A stretch of 7,938 nucleotides of DNA, taken from contig RFHX01000240.1 in assembly GCA_003695725.1 (NCBI GenBank), positions 1 through 7,938 on the forward strand. Direction: 5' to 3'. The number at the start of each line of letters is the position of its first letter. Positions within the stretch are counted from its first letter, which is position 1. The notes beneath the pieces were generated by a model that was given only the letters and a program-made list of their open reading frames with translations, was not told the origin of the DNA and ran no database searches. This document shows, in pieces, positions 1 through 7,852 of this stretch. This DNA is from J061 sp003695725 [NCBI: Candidatus Schekmanbacteria bacterium]. Its GTDB lineage: Bacteria; Schekmanbacteria; GWA2-38-11. A program made the position numbers and the translations under genes.

Positions 1-16
1 AAAAGATGAGATGTTT

Positions 17-2377
17 ATGAGATATCCAATTTTGTTGATTTTGATTCCTTTCATTTGCGGTATTATATTTTGTGCATTCACTTTGTCTAAGATTAGTATA
101 TTTATTCTTTCACTTTTCCTGATTTTAGTCTTTCTCATTTTCTCTTTTTTTTTTGATCGAATTCTTTTTTTAAAATTTCTTTCAATAGCTCTTTCTTTCT
201 ACACAGGTATTTTTGCATTTTATCTTGATAACAAAAGGACAACTTTAATTGGTGCAACAGATATTATTCCGCCAGATTCAATAATTGCAGTGACAGGTGA
301 AGTCGTCTCAATTCCTGAAATAAAAAAGGGGAAGACATCATTTATCTTGATGCCGGAAAAAATAAGGTTAGGGCCTAAATATTATACAAGATCAGGTAAA
401 ATAAAGGTTTATGTAAAAGATGTTATCGATGATATCGATTATGGAGAGATAGTTCAGCTAACTGGCAAAGTTTTACCAGTTAGGAGTTTTAAAAATTTCA
501 ATACCTTCGATTATGAAGAGTTTTTGAAGGATAAGGGAATAGAACTCAATCTTTATGTACAGAGCAGTCTATTTGTCAAACGCACATTTAAGAAAAAGTT
601 TTCCTTTTCAGCAATCGTCTCTTCAATCCGTGAAGAATGGATAAAAGTAATAAGAAGCAATCTTTCGTCTCCTTATTCGGATTTGTGCGCAGGGATTCTT
701 TTGGGAGCAAGAAATCTAATTCCGGAAAATATAAAAAATAGCTTTATCAAATCAGGGACATATCATCTTTTTGCCATATCAGGATTTCATATTGGAATTG
801 TAAGCGTTTTTATTTTTTATCTCTTTAGACTACTTCGATTTGACAGAAAGAAGTCCTCAGCTTTGTCGATTCTTTTTGTGATTCTTTATTCATTTGTTGC
901 AGGTATGGGAAATTCCGTTTTAAGGGCTATGATTATGGCAATCTGTTTCTTTGTTTCAATAATAATCGAGCGCGAAAGGGACCTAAACAATTCTTTGTTC
1001 ATTGCTCTTTTTATTCTCCTTTTGATTAATCCATCAGGACTCTTTGATGCTGGCCTGCTTTTAACTTTTCTTGCTGCATTTTCAATAATAAACACAGCGC
1101 CTTTTTTCTATGAAAAATTGTCCTTTGTTCCCTTCAAATACTTTCGAGGATTGATAGCAGGCACGATATCTGCACAGATTGGGATAATTCCTGTCTTGGC
1201 ATATTTCTTTAATTACCTTTCGCCTATTGGAGTAATTTCAAACATTATTTCTGTCCCCATAGCGTCTGCATCATTCATTTGGGGACTGGTATGCTTTTTT
1301 TCAGCTTTTTTGTCGATGAAAATTGGAAGCATTTTCTTCGGCTTACAGGAATTGTTCCTCTATCTTCTTTTTACAATCGTAGATTATTTTTCATCATTTA
1401 AATTTTCTTACATAAACATCAAAAGCCCGAATTTTGTTTCAATATTTCTATATTATCTTATTTTTTCATCTCTCTTCTTGCGGGGATTTAAAAAAATAAA
1501 ATCTGTTCTCGTCCCTTTATCAATCTTTTTATTGGTTTCAGCTACTATTTATGCAAATGCCGGTTTTATAAAACCGAATCGCTTGACTGCAACTTTTTTA
1601 GATGTCGGAGAAGGTGAAGCCGCAGTATTTGAAACACCAAATGGAAGAGCATTCCTTGTTGATACAGGTGGAACATTCGACAATAGTTTTGATATTGGTG
1701 AGAAGGTTGTTGCCTCTGCATTATTGAAAAACGGAATTTCCAGACTTGACGCTGTTTTCATAACACATCCCCATCCTGACCATATTAATGGCTTGATTTC
1801 TTTGATGAATAAATTGAGAATTAGCCAAATTTATATGTGCGGATGTTTTTCAGAGAAGGAGTATTTAGTTATTAGGGATATTAAGAGGGAAGCAAAAAAA
1901 CTTGGCATTCCAGTTTCAGAGATATTGAGCGGATTTGAAAAAGATTTTGATAATGTAAAGGTTAAAGTTATATTTCCTAAGAAAAGAGATTGTGATGAAA
2001 AAGTTTCAAATATCAATAATCTTTCATTGGTAATGTTTGTAAATTATCTCGATAAAAAAATACTTCTTACAGGAGATATTGAGAGAGATGCCATAGAAAA
2101 AATACTTTCAAGAAATGATGATATTTCTGCTGACATAATCAAGGTGCCGCATCATGGGGGAAAATCATCGGCAATTAAAAAGTTTTATGCAAGAAGCGGC
2201 GCAAAGTATGCCATAATTTCTGCAGGATATAAAAACAACTTCAACCATCCTTCGCAGGAAATTATCGAAATTCTCGATTCTTTGAAGATGAAGTTCTTTA
2301 GGACAGATTTGGACGGGGCAATTAGAGTTAGTATAGACAATTCAGGAATTCATATTTGCACTTTTAATAAAAAGTGA
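17..2377 (+). CDS. comEC: ComEC/Rec2-family DNA internalization channel protein
   Basis: This is an inner-membrane channel of natural transformation, expected to pass single-stranded DNA into the cytoplasm. From Met at 17 it has 786 residues, normal for full-length ComEC. An N-terminal membrane stretch (about 1-75) precedes an OB-fold-like DUF4131 domain (about 85-180) ending in the usual FDYEEFLKDKGI segment. The central Competence domain (about 215-500) has many hydrophobic helices and the signature HLFAISGFH (250-258). The C-terminal metallo-beta-lactamase domain (from about 525) carries LDVGEGEA, HPHPDH (H584, H586, D588, H589), TGD (D687) and PHHGG (H712, H713), so its metal site looks complete. 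I chose ATG 17 because a GATGAG stretch lies 6 bases upstream; ATG 11 is in frame and equally open. The frame also stays open to the window edge. No comEA or comF is visible, so competence itself is inferred. Confidence 0.93.
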   Translation: MRYPILLILIPFICGIIFCAFTLSKISIFILSLFLILVFLIFSFFFDRILFLKFLSIALSFYTGIFAFYLDNKRTTLIGATDIIPPDSIIAVTGEVVSIPEIKKGKTSFILMPEKIRLGPKYYTRSGKIKVYVKDVIDDIDYGEIVQLTGKVLPVRSFKNFNTFDYEEFLKDKGIELNLYVQSSLFVKRTFKKKFSFSAIVSSIREEWIKVIRSNLSSPYSDLCAGILLGARNLIPENIKNSFIKSGTYHLFAISGFHIGIVSVFIFYLFRLLRFDRKKSSALSILFVILYSFVAGMGNSVLRAMIMAICFFVSIIIERERDLNNSLFIALFILLLINPSGLFDAGLLLTFLAAFSIINTAPFFYEKLSFVPFKYFRGLIAGTISAQIGIIPVLAYFFNYLSPIGVISNIISVPIASASFIWGLVCFFSAFLSMKIGSIFFGLQELFLYLLFTIVDYFSSFKFSYINIKSPNFVSIFLYYLIFSSLFLRGFKKIKSVLVPLSIFLLVSATIYANAGFIKPNRLTATFLDVGEGEAAVFETPNGRAFLVDTGGTFDNSFDIGEKVVASALLKNGISRLDAVFITHPHPDHINGLISLMNKLRISQIYMCGCFSEKEYLVIRDIKREAKKLGIPVSEILSGFEKDFDNVKVKVIFPKKRDCDEKVSNINNLSLVMFVNYLDKKILLTGDIERDAIEKILSRNDDISADIIKVPHHGGKSSAIKKFYARSGAKYAIISAGYKNNFNHPSQEIIEILDSLKMKFFRTDLDGAIRVSIDNSGIHICTFNKK

Positions 2378-2404
2378 TTTAAAAGAATATCTAAAATTTT
2401 TTTC

Positions 2405-2409
2405 AGGAG
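2405..2409 (+). promoter_or_regulatory. Shine-Dalgarno site deciding the start of the metallo-hydrolase
   Basis: AGGAG sits directly against the first in-frame ATG (2410) but 6 bases before the second (2416). Normal spacing therefore favours the start at 2416, which removes two residues from the longest reading frame. Confidence 0.6.
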
Positions 2410-2415
2410 ATGTAT

Positions 2416-3255
2416 ATGCAGATTGGAAATTTGGAAGTTGAACTTTTGTGCGCTGGATATTTCAGTCTCGATGGGGGTGCAAGTTTTGGGATTATTCCGA
2501 AAGCCGTATGGCAAAAAGTCTGTGAGGCGGATGAAGAAAATAGAATCAGAGTTGCCTGCAGATCACTTTTGATTAAAACAGAAAAGAAGAATATTTTAGT
2601 AGATACAGGAATGGGAGAAAAGTGGGATGATAAATTTATAGAAATGTATGCCATTGACAACAGTAGTTCATTGTCATCATCTCTTTCAAATTTAGGTATG
2701 AAAGTTGAGGATATAGATATTGTTGTAAATACACATCTTCACTTTGACCATTGCGGAGGAAATACGATTGATAATTCAGGAGAGATCGATCCTGCATTTC
2801 CGAATGCAAGGTATGTGATTCAGAAAGGGGAGTGGGATTGGGCATTAAATCCTGATGAGCGGTCAGCCGGCAGTTATCTTGATGAAAATTATCAGCCATT
2901 GATGCAAAACTTTGGTATGGTTGATTTAGTTGAAGGGAATTTTAAAATTTGTGACGAAGTTGAGCTGATTATTACGGAGGGGCATACAAAGTATCATCAA
3001 TCTGTACTTGTGAGTGCAGGTGAGGAGAGAGTTTTCTTCCCCGGTGATCTGGTGCCTACCTCGATGCATGTTCATCTTCCGTGGATTATGGCTTATGATT
3101 TGTTTCCATATGATTCGATACAGACGAGAAAAAAAATATTCAAAAGAGCAATAAACGAAAATTGGATTATTGCTTTGGAACATGATCCCGTATATGAATT
3201 TGGAAGAATAAGGATTGAGAAGGGCAAGTTCATTTTCGTACCTGAGGAGAGATAA
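2416..3255 (+). CDS. Metallo-beta-lactamase-fold hydrolase, lactonase-like
   Basis: This is a stand-alone 279-residue cytoplasmic hydrolase of the metallo-beta-lactamase superfamily. It has no signal peptide or membrane segment. The binuclear metal site appears complete: THLHFDH (H107, H109, D111, H112), the histidine of EGHT (H190), the aspartate of FPGD (D211) and the histidine of LEHDP (H256). An LDGGASFGIIPK segment near the N-terminus and the VDTGMG strand resemble the family of N-acyl homoserine lactonase/YtnP-like proteins. That family also holds many enzymes of unknown substrate, so lactone hydrolysis is only a possibility. The gene lies 38 bases after comEC and 5 bases before the sirtuin gene, suggesting cotranscription. 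It is distinct from the ComEC C-terminal domain, which has the HPHPDH form of the motif. Confidence 0.9.
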   Translation: MQIGNLEVELLCAGYFSLDGGASFGIIPKAVWQKVCEADEENRIRVACRSLLIKTEKKNILVDTGMGEKWDDKFIEMYAIDNSSSLSSSLSNLGMKVEDIDIVVNTHLHFDHCGGNTIDNSGEIDPAFPNARYVIQKGEWDWALNPDERSAGSYLDENYQPLMQNFGMVDLVEGNFKICDEVELIITEGHTKYHQSVLVSAGEERVFFPGDLVPTSMHVHLPWIMAYDLFPYDSIQTRKKIFKRAINENWIIALEHDPVYEFGRIRIEKGKFIFVPEER

Positions 3256-3260
3256 TGTAA

Positions 3261-4010
3261 ATGAAAAGTGAAGATATGACAAAGATTGAAGAGTTTTTGA
3301 AAAAAGCAGAATCCATTGTCGTGCTTACGGGTGCAGGAATATCTGCTGAGAGCGGTGTTCCTACTTTTCGCGGAGAAGATGGATTGTGGAAAAACTATAG
3401 GGCAGAGGAACTTGCAACTCCGTATGCCTTTGAAAAAAACCCTTCTCTTGTATGGGAGTGGTATAACTGGCGGCGGGAGTTGATAGCACCCTTGAAGCCA
3501 AACGATGGGCATTTAGCCATAGCTCAACTGGAGAGGCTCTTTGAAGATTTCTTGCTGATAACACAGAATATCGACGGTATTCATCAACAGGCAGGAAGCA
3601 AAAAGATGTTGGAACTTCATGGGAATATTTGGAAAGTTAGATGTACAAGGGAGGGAAGGGTATTCGAACTGAAGGATACACCGCTAAAGGATATCCCTCC
3701 CCGATGTGATTGCGGCGCTCTTTTACGGCCTCATGTTGTTTGGTTTGGAGAATCGCTGGAAAAAGATATTATGGACAAATCTGTCTATGCTATTGAAAGG
3801 TGCGATCTCTTTTTTTCTGTCGGCACATCGGCAGTCGTTCAGCCGGCAGCCTCATTTGCATTGATGGCAAAACAGAGAGGAGCATTTGTCGTTGAAGTCA
3901 ATCTTGATCCCACTCCTATTTCAAATTCTGTAGATATATCTCTCCTTGGCAAAGCCGGAGAGATACTTCCTGAAATAGTAGATTTGGCTAAAAAGTTAAA
4001 AAAGAATTGA
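3261..4010 (+). CDS. cobB: NAD-dependent protein deacylase, SIR2 family (class III-like)
   Basis: This sirtuin removes acyl groups from lysine side chains, consuming NAD+ and giving nicotinamide and O-acyl-ADP-ribose. It has 249 residues, typical for a bacterial enzyme. The NAD-binding GAGISAESGVPTFRG lies at 24-38, TQNIDGIHQQAG begins at 101 with Q102, N103 and D105, and the catalytic histidine of ELHG is H120. LLRPHVVWFGE and GTSAVVQPAA follow. Y68 and R71 form the YxxR pair that in class III sirtuins (human SIRT5, E. coli CobB) binds succinyl or malonyl lysine, so desuccinylation is likely in addition to deacetylation. The zinc module has only three visible cysteines (C128, C149, C151), as one of the usual four is missing. 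GAGGAG at 3244-3249, inside the preceding gene, supports ATG 3261; Met6 at 3276 is an alternative. Confidence 0.93.
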   Translation: MKSEDMTKIEEFLKKAESIVVLTGAGISAESGVPTFRGEDGLWKNYRAEELATPYAFEKNPSLVWEWYNWRRELIAPLKPNDGHLAIAQLERLFEDFLLITQNIDGIHQQAGSKKMLELHGNIWKVRCTREGRVFELKDTPLKDIPPRCDCGALLRPHVVWFGESLEKDIMDKSVYAIERCDLFFSVGTSAVVQPAASFALMAKQRGAFVVEVNLDPTPISNSVDISLLGKAGEILPEIVDLAKKLKKN

Positions 4011-4039
4011 AATCTTCTTCTATTTTCATCTTGATGTAA

Positions 4040-4795
4040 CTATTCTTTTTCTTTCTTTCCTCCAAATAGACCTGAGAGCAGATCGATTGGTATTGGCATA
4101 ATAGTTGATGAATTATTGTGTGCAGCTGATAACTCCACAAGAGTCTGTAAATATCTGAGTTGAAGGGCAAGAGGCGATTCTTCTATCATTTTGGCTGCGC
4201 TAACCAATTTTTCTGCTGCTTGATATTCGCCTTCTGAATTGATGACTTTTGCTCGTCTTTCTCTTTCCGCCTCTGCCTGTTTAGCCATTGCTCTCTGCAT
4301 CTCTTGTGGAAGGTCGATATGTTTTACTTCTACAGAAGATACCTTTATTCCCCAGCTGTCTGTCTGCTTATCGAGGATTGTTTGAAGCTCATGGTTTATT
4401 TTATCTCTGTGTGACAAAAGTTCATCAAGCTCTGATTGTCCTAAAACGCTCCTTAATGTCGTTTGGGCAAGCTGAGATGTAGCATAGAGATAGTTTTCTA
4501 CTTCCACTACTGCTTGATTGGGGTCCATAACTCTGAAATAAACAACTGCATTAACCTTAATCGAAACATTATCCTTCGTGATTACATCCTGTGGTGGAAC
4601 ATCCATTGTTACAACACGAAGGTCGATTTTCCTCATTGAATCGATAATAGGAAAAACAAGAATTATCCCCGGTCCCTTTGCACCAATCAGACGCCCAAGT
4701 CGAAAGATTACTCCTCTTTCGTATTCGTTGAGGATTTTGATTGACATAAGAATGTAAAGAACAATCAAGAAAATAAAGATTCCTGCACTTGGCAT
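4040..4795 (-). CDS. Slipin (stomatin/SPFH family membrane scaffold protein)
   Basis: This 251-residue member of the stomatin/prohibitin/flotillin/HflK (SPFH) family is anchored by one N-terminal hydrophobic segment (about 4-20). Family landmarks follow in order: [24 protein letters not shown], the [16 protein letters not shown] strand pair, VEVKHIDLP, and a charged helical stretch [17 protein letters not shown] likely to form a coiled coil and drive oligomerisation. Near the C-terminus, [12 protein letters not shown] (229-240) corresponds to the short hydrophobic region that the archaeal NfeD protease PH1510 is known to cut in its slipin PH1511. The tail ends GGKKEKE. The gene starts 3 bases after the nfeD stop, the classic two-gene arrangement. 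The general role is membrane microdomain organisation or protease regulation; the exact function is unknown. Confidence 0.93.
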   Translation of the reverse strand: MPSAGIFIFLIVLYILMSIKILNEYERGVIFRLGRLIGAKGPGIILVFPIIDSMRKIDLRVVTMDVPPQDVITKDNVSIKVNAVVYFRVMDPNQAVVEVENYLYATSQLAQTTLRSVLGQSELDELLSHRDKINHELQTILDKQTDSWGIKVSSVEVKHIDLPQEMQRAMAKQAEAERERRAKVINSEGEYQAAEKLVSAAKMIEESPLALQLRYLQTLVELSAAHNNSSTIMPIPIDLLSGLFGGKKEKE

Positions 4796-4798
4796 AAT

Positions 4799-6109
4799 TT
4801 ATTCCTCCCCTTCATTGATTTTTCTTACTTTAAAAACCATTCCTTCTCTACCTATTATTTTAACGGTTTCTCCTTTTGCAATTTTTTCATCGCTTTTTGC
4901 ATTCCATAATTCACCATGTATATATATCTTTCCTTCTTTAAGGATGTCTGTTTCCGCCACTGCATTATTTCCAATCATTCCTTCAAATCCTGTTTTAACT
5001 TTTGCTCTGTGCGCTTTTATCACAGCCCCAAGAAGAAATACAAAAACAGCAGCAAATGACATAGCAACAGGTATGATGATTTTTAATGAAACCTGAAGGA
5101 ATGGATAAGGCGTATCGATGAGCATCATAGAGCCTAATATAAATGATATAATTCCGCCGGTTGTTAAAAGCCCATAGCTTGCCACATATAATTCAAGGAC
5201 GAATAGAAAAATCCCAAAGACAATCAGTGCAAGTCCAGCATAGTTGATGGGAAGCGTCTGAAGGCCATAAAAAGCGAGAATTAGACTTATTACACCTACT
5301 ACTCCGGGGAATATGAGACCCGGGCTTTTCAGCTCAAAGAATAATCCGAGCATACCTATTGTCATCAAAAGATATGCAATATTGGGATTAGATATGACAT
5401 CAAAGAATTTCTGCCTGTAGTTCATTTCGATGCGATTTATTTCTGCGCCTGCCGTTTTTAATGTGACTTCTCTATCCTTGACTTTTACCTTTTTGCCATT
5501 AATTTTCTCTAAAAGGTCATTTAAATCCCGGCAGATCAAATCAATGATATTTTTCTTGAGTGCTTCATCGGCTGTTATCGAAACACTTTCTCTTACAGCT
5601 TTTTCAGCCCATTCGACATTGCGGTTTTTTTCTTTTGCAATCCCTTTTATGTATGCAGCCATATCATTTTCTATTTTTTTAAACATAGTTGATTTTTCAT
5701 CTTGTTCTCCTTGAATAGTTACCGGATGTGCCGCACCAATATGTGTCCCCGGTGCCATTGCCGCTATATGGCTTGCAATCGTGATAAAAGTACCTGCAGA
5801 TGCCGCGCGAGCCCCTGAAGGAGTTACAAAGACGATTACAGGAACATCAGCCGCCAACATTTTTTTTACAATTATTCTCGTAGATTCTACGAGCCCACCC
5901 GGTGTATCGAGTTCCATAATGAGGCACTCTGAACCGTCCTTTTCAGCCCTATTGATTGATTGAACTATGAAATCGGCTGAAACAGGATTAATGATTCCGT
6001 CTATTGTTATAATGTCGACCTGCTCTGCCTGAGAATCAGAAATGGATACTATAAAAAGGCAGATTACTAAAACCAAGAGAATCTTAAAAATTCTACCAAA
6101 GAAAGTCAT
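4799..6109 (-). CDS. nfeD: Long-form NfeD membrane serine protease (ClpP-like plus OB fold)
   Basis: This is a 436-residue long-form NfeD, the partner of slipin. A signal peptide or anchor (about 1-28) precedes a ClpP-like protease domain (about 31-200) with LDTPGGL (67-73), PSGARAASAGT (97-107) and IGAAHPV. S104 is the expected nucleophile. K145 lies 41 residues later, the same spacing as S97/K138 in archaeal PH1510, so the Ser-Lys dyad looks intact. Four or five membrane helices follow (about 244-262, 264-283, 289-310, 314-332, 340-364), then a soluble C-terminal OB-fold (about 370-436) with GELWNAKS. The start codon lacks an obvious Shine-Dalgarno site, but no other in-frame ATG, GTG or TTG lies close upstream. 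The short NfeD form lacks the protease half; this one has it. Confidence 0.94.
   Translation of the reverse strand: MTFFGRIFKILLVLVICLFIVSISDSQAEQVDIITIDGIINPVSADFIVQSINRAEKDGSECLIMELDTPGGLVESTRIIVKKMLAADVPVIVFVTPSGARAASAGTFITIASHIAAMAPGTHIGAAHPVTIQGEQDEKSTMFKKIENDMAAYIKGIAKEKNRNVEWAEKAVRESVSITADEALKKNIIDLICRDLNDLLEKINGKKVKVKDREVTLKTAGAEINRIEMNYRQKFFDVISNPNIAYLLMTIGMLGLFFELKSPGLIFPGVVGVISLILAFYGLQTLPINYAGLALIVFGIFLFVLELYVASYGLLTTGGIISFILGSMMLIDTPYPFLQVSLKIIIPVAMSFAAVFVFLLGAVIKAHRAKVKTGFEGMIGNNAVAETDILKEGKIYIHGELWNAKSDEKIAKGETVKIIGREGMVFKVRKINEGEE
4804..4810 (-). promoter_or_regulatory. Slipin ribosome binding site inside the nfeD 3' end
   Basis: On the minus strand GGGGAGG overlaps the last codons of nfeD and sits 8 bases before the slipin ATG. 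Together with the 3-base intergenic gap this points to translational coupling of the protease and its scaffold partner. Confidence 0.7.
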
Positions 6110-6191
6110 ACAAAAATAATAGCATAATTTTAAAAATTAGCCATATTAAGATTTTTAGATTGGAATTTATTTTCTCAGAGAGGAAGATTTT

Positions 6192-7169
6192 TCAGTCCGC
6201 TCTTTCATTGAGATTGCTGTTGACGATTTTTTTAATTCTATATATTGGCTGTTTTTGAGATTCAAAATAGGTGCGAGTCTGCATTTCAGCCAGTATGCCT
6301 AAACTTAGAAGCTGAATTCCTGCAAGAATCAATAGCACACCGAGGATAAGAAGAGGCCTTTTTGCCAATTCTATTCCATATAGAAATTTCTGAAGCGTGA
6401 GATAAGCCGAAATGAGAAATCCTAATAAAAAGGAAATGAGTCCAACCCTTCCAAAGATATGAAGAGGACGTGTTTTGTATCGTCTTAAAAAACTGACCGT
6501 TAAGAGATCGAATAATACGCGCCATGTTCGTGATAGATTATATTTGCTTTTGCCAAATTGTCGTGGATGGTGATTGACTGGTATTTCAGTTATTTTTGCT
6601 CCTTCGAAAGCTGCAAGTGCAGGAATGAATCTGTGAAGGTCTCCATATAAAGATACATCCTGTATGATTTCCTTTTTATATGCTTTCAAAGTACAGCCAT
6701 AATCATGAAGCTTTACCCCAGTGGCTATGCCAATAATCCAGTTGGCTATTGCAGAAGGAAGATTTCTTGTCAGCGGATTGTCCTTTCTATTTTTTCTCCA
6801 ACCGCTGACAACATCGTAACCCTCATCTATCTTCTCCAAGAGTAAAGGGATGTCTGCAGGGTCGTTTTGCAAGTCGCTATCGAGGGTGATAATGACATTT
6901 CCTTTTGAATAATCAAAACCGGCTGAAATGGCAGCAGTTTGGCCAAAATTTTTCCTAAACTGGATCAATGTGAAATTATTTCTCGATAAACATTCTTTTT
7001 GTAAAATTTCACTACTGCCGTCCGTTGAACCATCATCTACGAAGATAACTTCACATTTTTTCCTTATTTTTTCGATGGCGGCTTCTATTTTTTTTATTAG
7101 AGGCGCAATATTATCTGCTTCATTATAGACCGGTATTACTATGGACAATTCAATTTCTTCACTATTCAT
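6192..7169 (-). CDS. Family 2 glycosyltransferase, polyprenyl-phosphate sugar transferase type
   Basis: This 325-residue GT2 enzyme is related to dolichol-phosphate mannose synthase and ArnC. It is expected to move a sugar from a nucleotide donor to undecaprenyl phosphate on the cytoplasmic side of the membrane. The GT-A domain shows VIPVYNEADN (11-20), VDDGSTDGS (44-52) and TLDSDLQNDP (95-104), where D97, D99 and Q101 form the metal and donor site. DYGCTLKAY (156-164) and the basic PRQFGKSKY loop (202-210) also match the DPM1-like branch. Two C-terminal membrane helices (about 238-259 and 272-294) end in GILAE, as in the bacterial DPM1/GtrB-like proteins. The sugar is unknown; candidates include mannose, glucose and aminoarabinose derivatives. 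The ATG has no clear Shine-Dalgarno sequence, and no other start codon lies upstream before a stop. Confidence 0.92.
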   Translation of the reverse strand: MNSEEIELSIVIPVYNEADNIAPLIKKIEAAIEKIRKKCEVIFVDDGSTDGSSEILQKECLSRNNFTLIQFRKNFGQTAAISAGFDYSKGNVIITLDSDLQNDPADIPLLLEKIDEGYDVVSGWRKNRKDNPLTRNLPSAIANWIIGIATGVKLHDYGCTLKAYKKEIIQDVSLYGDLHRFIPALAAFEGAKITEIPVNHHPRQFGKSKYNLSRTWRVLFDLLTVSFLRRYKTRPLHIFGRVGLISFLLGFLISAYLTLQKFLYGIELAKRPLLILGVLLILAGIQLLSLGILAEMQTRTYFESQKQPIYRIKKIVNSNLNERAD

Positions 7170-7258
7170 TTTATCAAGATAAAAATTGATTAGTTAGAAA
7201 ATTTCAATCTTAGGATATATTAAAGAGGAGAAAAAATCCATAAATTACTTTTGGGCTG

Positions 7259-7825
7259 TTACATAGTTGCAAATTTATTTTTTAAAGGAATTGCTCTAAA
7301 ATTTCTTGTGTAATTTTTTAGATAACTGCTTTTGGCGAATTTGTAAAACCAGGACAATTGTTCATCTGAAATTTTATTTGAAAGAATTGTTTCCTTTATT
7401 GATTCATCTATTGGTTTTCTTTCGATTAGATAGTGGTAGAGAAGTTCAAATGTGCCGCTTCTTCCTTTCCCCGAGCGGCAATGTATAAGGATAGGCTGGT
7501 TTTTTGACTTACTAATGAAACTTATAAAGTCTAAAACTTGTTTTACACTGGGAGGAGTTCGGTCTTTGACTTTAATATGTAGATAGTTGAATCCCAATAG
7601 CTTGAGCAAAAACGAATTGTCATCTCTGTCATCTCTTAAATTTATTATGGACTTTATCCCTTCTTTTTTGAGTAATAGAAATCCCAACAAATCAGGTTGT
7701 GATGAACGATATATCACTTTATACTTTATAGGATAAAATTTAGAGAGATGATTTCCTGTCAAGGAAACTGTAATTGTAGTAAGAAAAACTATTCCAAATA
7801 ATAGGATGCAATATTTTTTACACAT
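7259..7825 (-). CDS. Membrane-anchored or exported dual-specificity-type phosphatase
   Basis: This 188-residue cysteine-based phosphatase has a CX5R signature, IHCRSGKGRSGT, with nucleophile C116 and phosphate-binding R122. YRSSQPD (39-45) and GIKSIINLRDDRDD (56-69) are the usual upstream strands of bacterial DSP-like and Siw14/PFA-DSP-like enzymes. D88 in KVKDRTPPS is a candidate general acid. A hydrophobic N-terminus after MCKKY (about 6-24) is a signal peptide or membrane anchor, so the catalytic domain probably lies outside the cytoplasm. The substrate is unknown: phosphotyrosine protein, phospholipid head group, or inositol-phosphate-like molecule are all used in the superfamily. It begins with a strong ribosome site and a candidate sigma-54 promoter, and is followed 89 bases later by the glycosyltransferase, which suggests an envelope role. 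Confidence 0.87.
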   Translation of the reverse strand: MCKKYCILLFGIVFLTTITVSLTGNHLSKFYPIKYKVIYRSSQPDLLGFLLLKKEGIKSIINLRDDRDDNSFLLKLLGFNYLHIKVKDRTPPSVKQVLDFISFISKSKNQPILIHCRSGKGRSGTFELLYHYLIERKPIDESIKETILSNKISDEQLSWFYKFAKSSYLKNYTRNFRAIPLKNKFATM

Positions 7826-7832
7826 TGGTATT

Positions 7833-7838
7833 CTCCTC
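7833..7838 (-). promoter_or_regulatory. Strong Shine-Dalgarno site of the phosphatase gene
   Basis: GAGGAG on the minus strand, within AAGAGGAGAA, lies 7 bases before the ATG at 7825. It is the best ribosome site in the right-hand gene block and fixes the start of the phosphatase. Confidence 0.75.
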
Positions 7839-7852
7839 TTATATTCGACTGA

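Noticed and set aside
886-2016. Minus-strand open frames inside comEC
   Set aside because: Short frames antisense to conserved ComEC domains, with no ribosome sites or family resemblance.
2926-3512. Two long overlapping minus-strand open frames across the MBL hydrolase and sirtuin genes
   Set aside because: They lie wholly opposite genes with intact catalytic motifs, show no recognisable domain, and have low-complexity, cysteine- and serine-rich compositions typical of antisense shadows.
4001-4016. AAGA/TCTT hairpin at the end of the sirtuin gene as a terminator
   Set aside because: The stem has only four AT-rich pairs and no T tract follows it, so it would not be a stable intrinsic terminator.
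6110-6191. Promoter in the AT-rich gap before nfeD
   Set aside because: Several TATTAT-like hexamers occur but no partner -35 box at suitable spacing is convincing in such AT-rich DNA; a separate nfeD promoter is possible but not supported.
7224-7233. Forward-strand AAGAGGAGAA resembling a ribosome site
   Set aside because: No start codon with a usable open frame follows at normal spacing; it seems to be a chance purine stretch.
7170-7258. Promoter or terminator between the phosphatase and glycosyltransferase genes
   Set aside because: A TTGAAA box with a TTTTAT box 17 bases later (minus strand) would start transcription almost at the ATG, and the T run near 7235 has only a 4-base GGAT/ATCC stem. 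Both are too weak to call.
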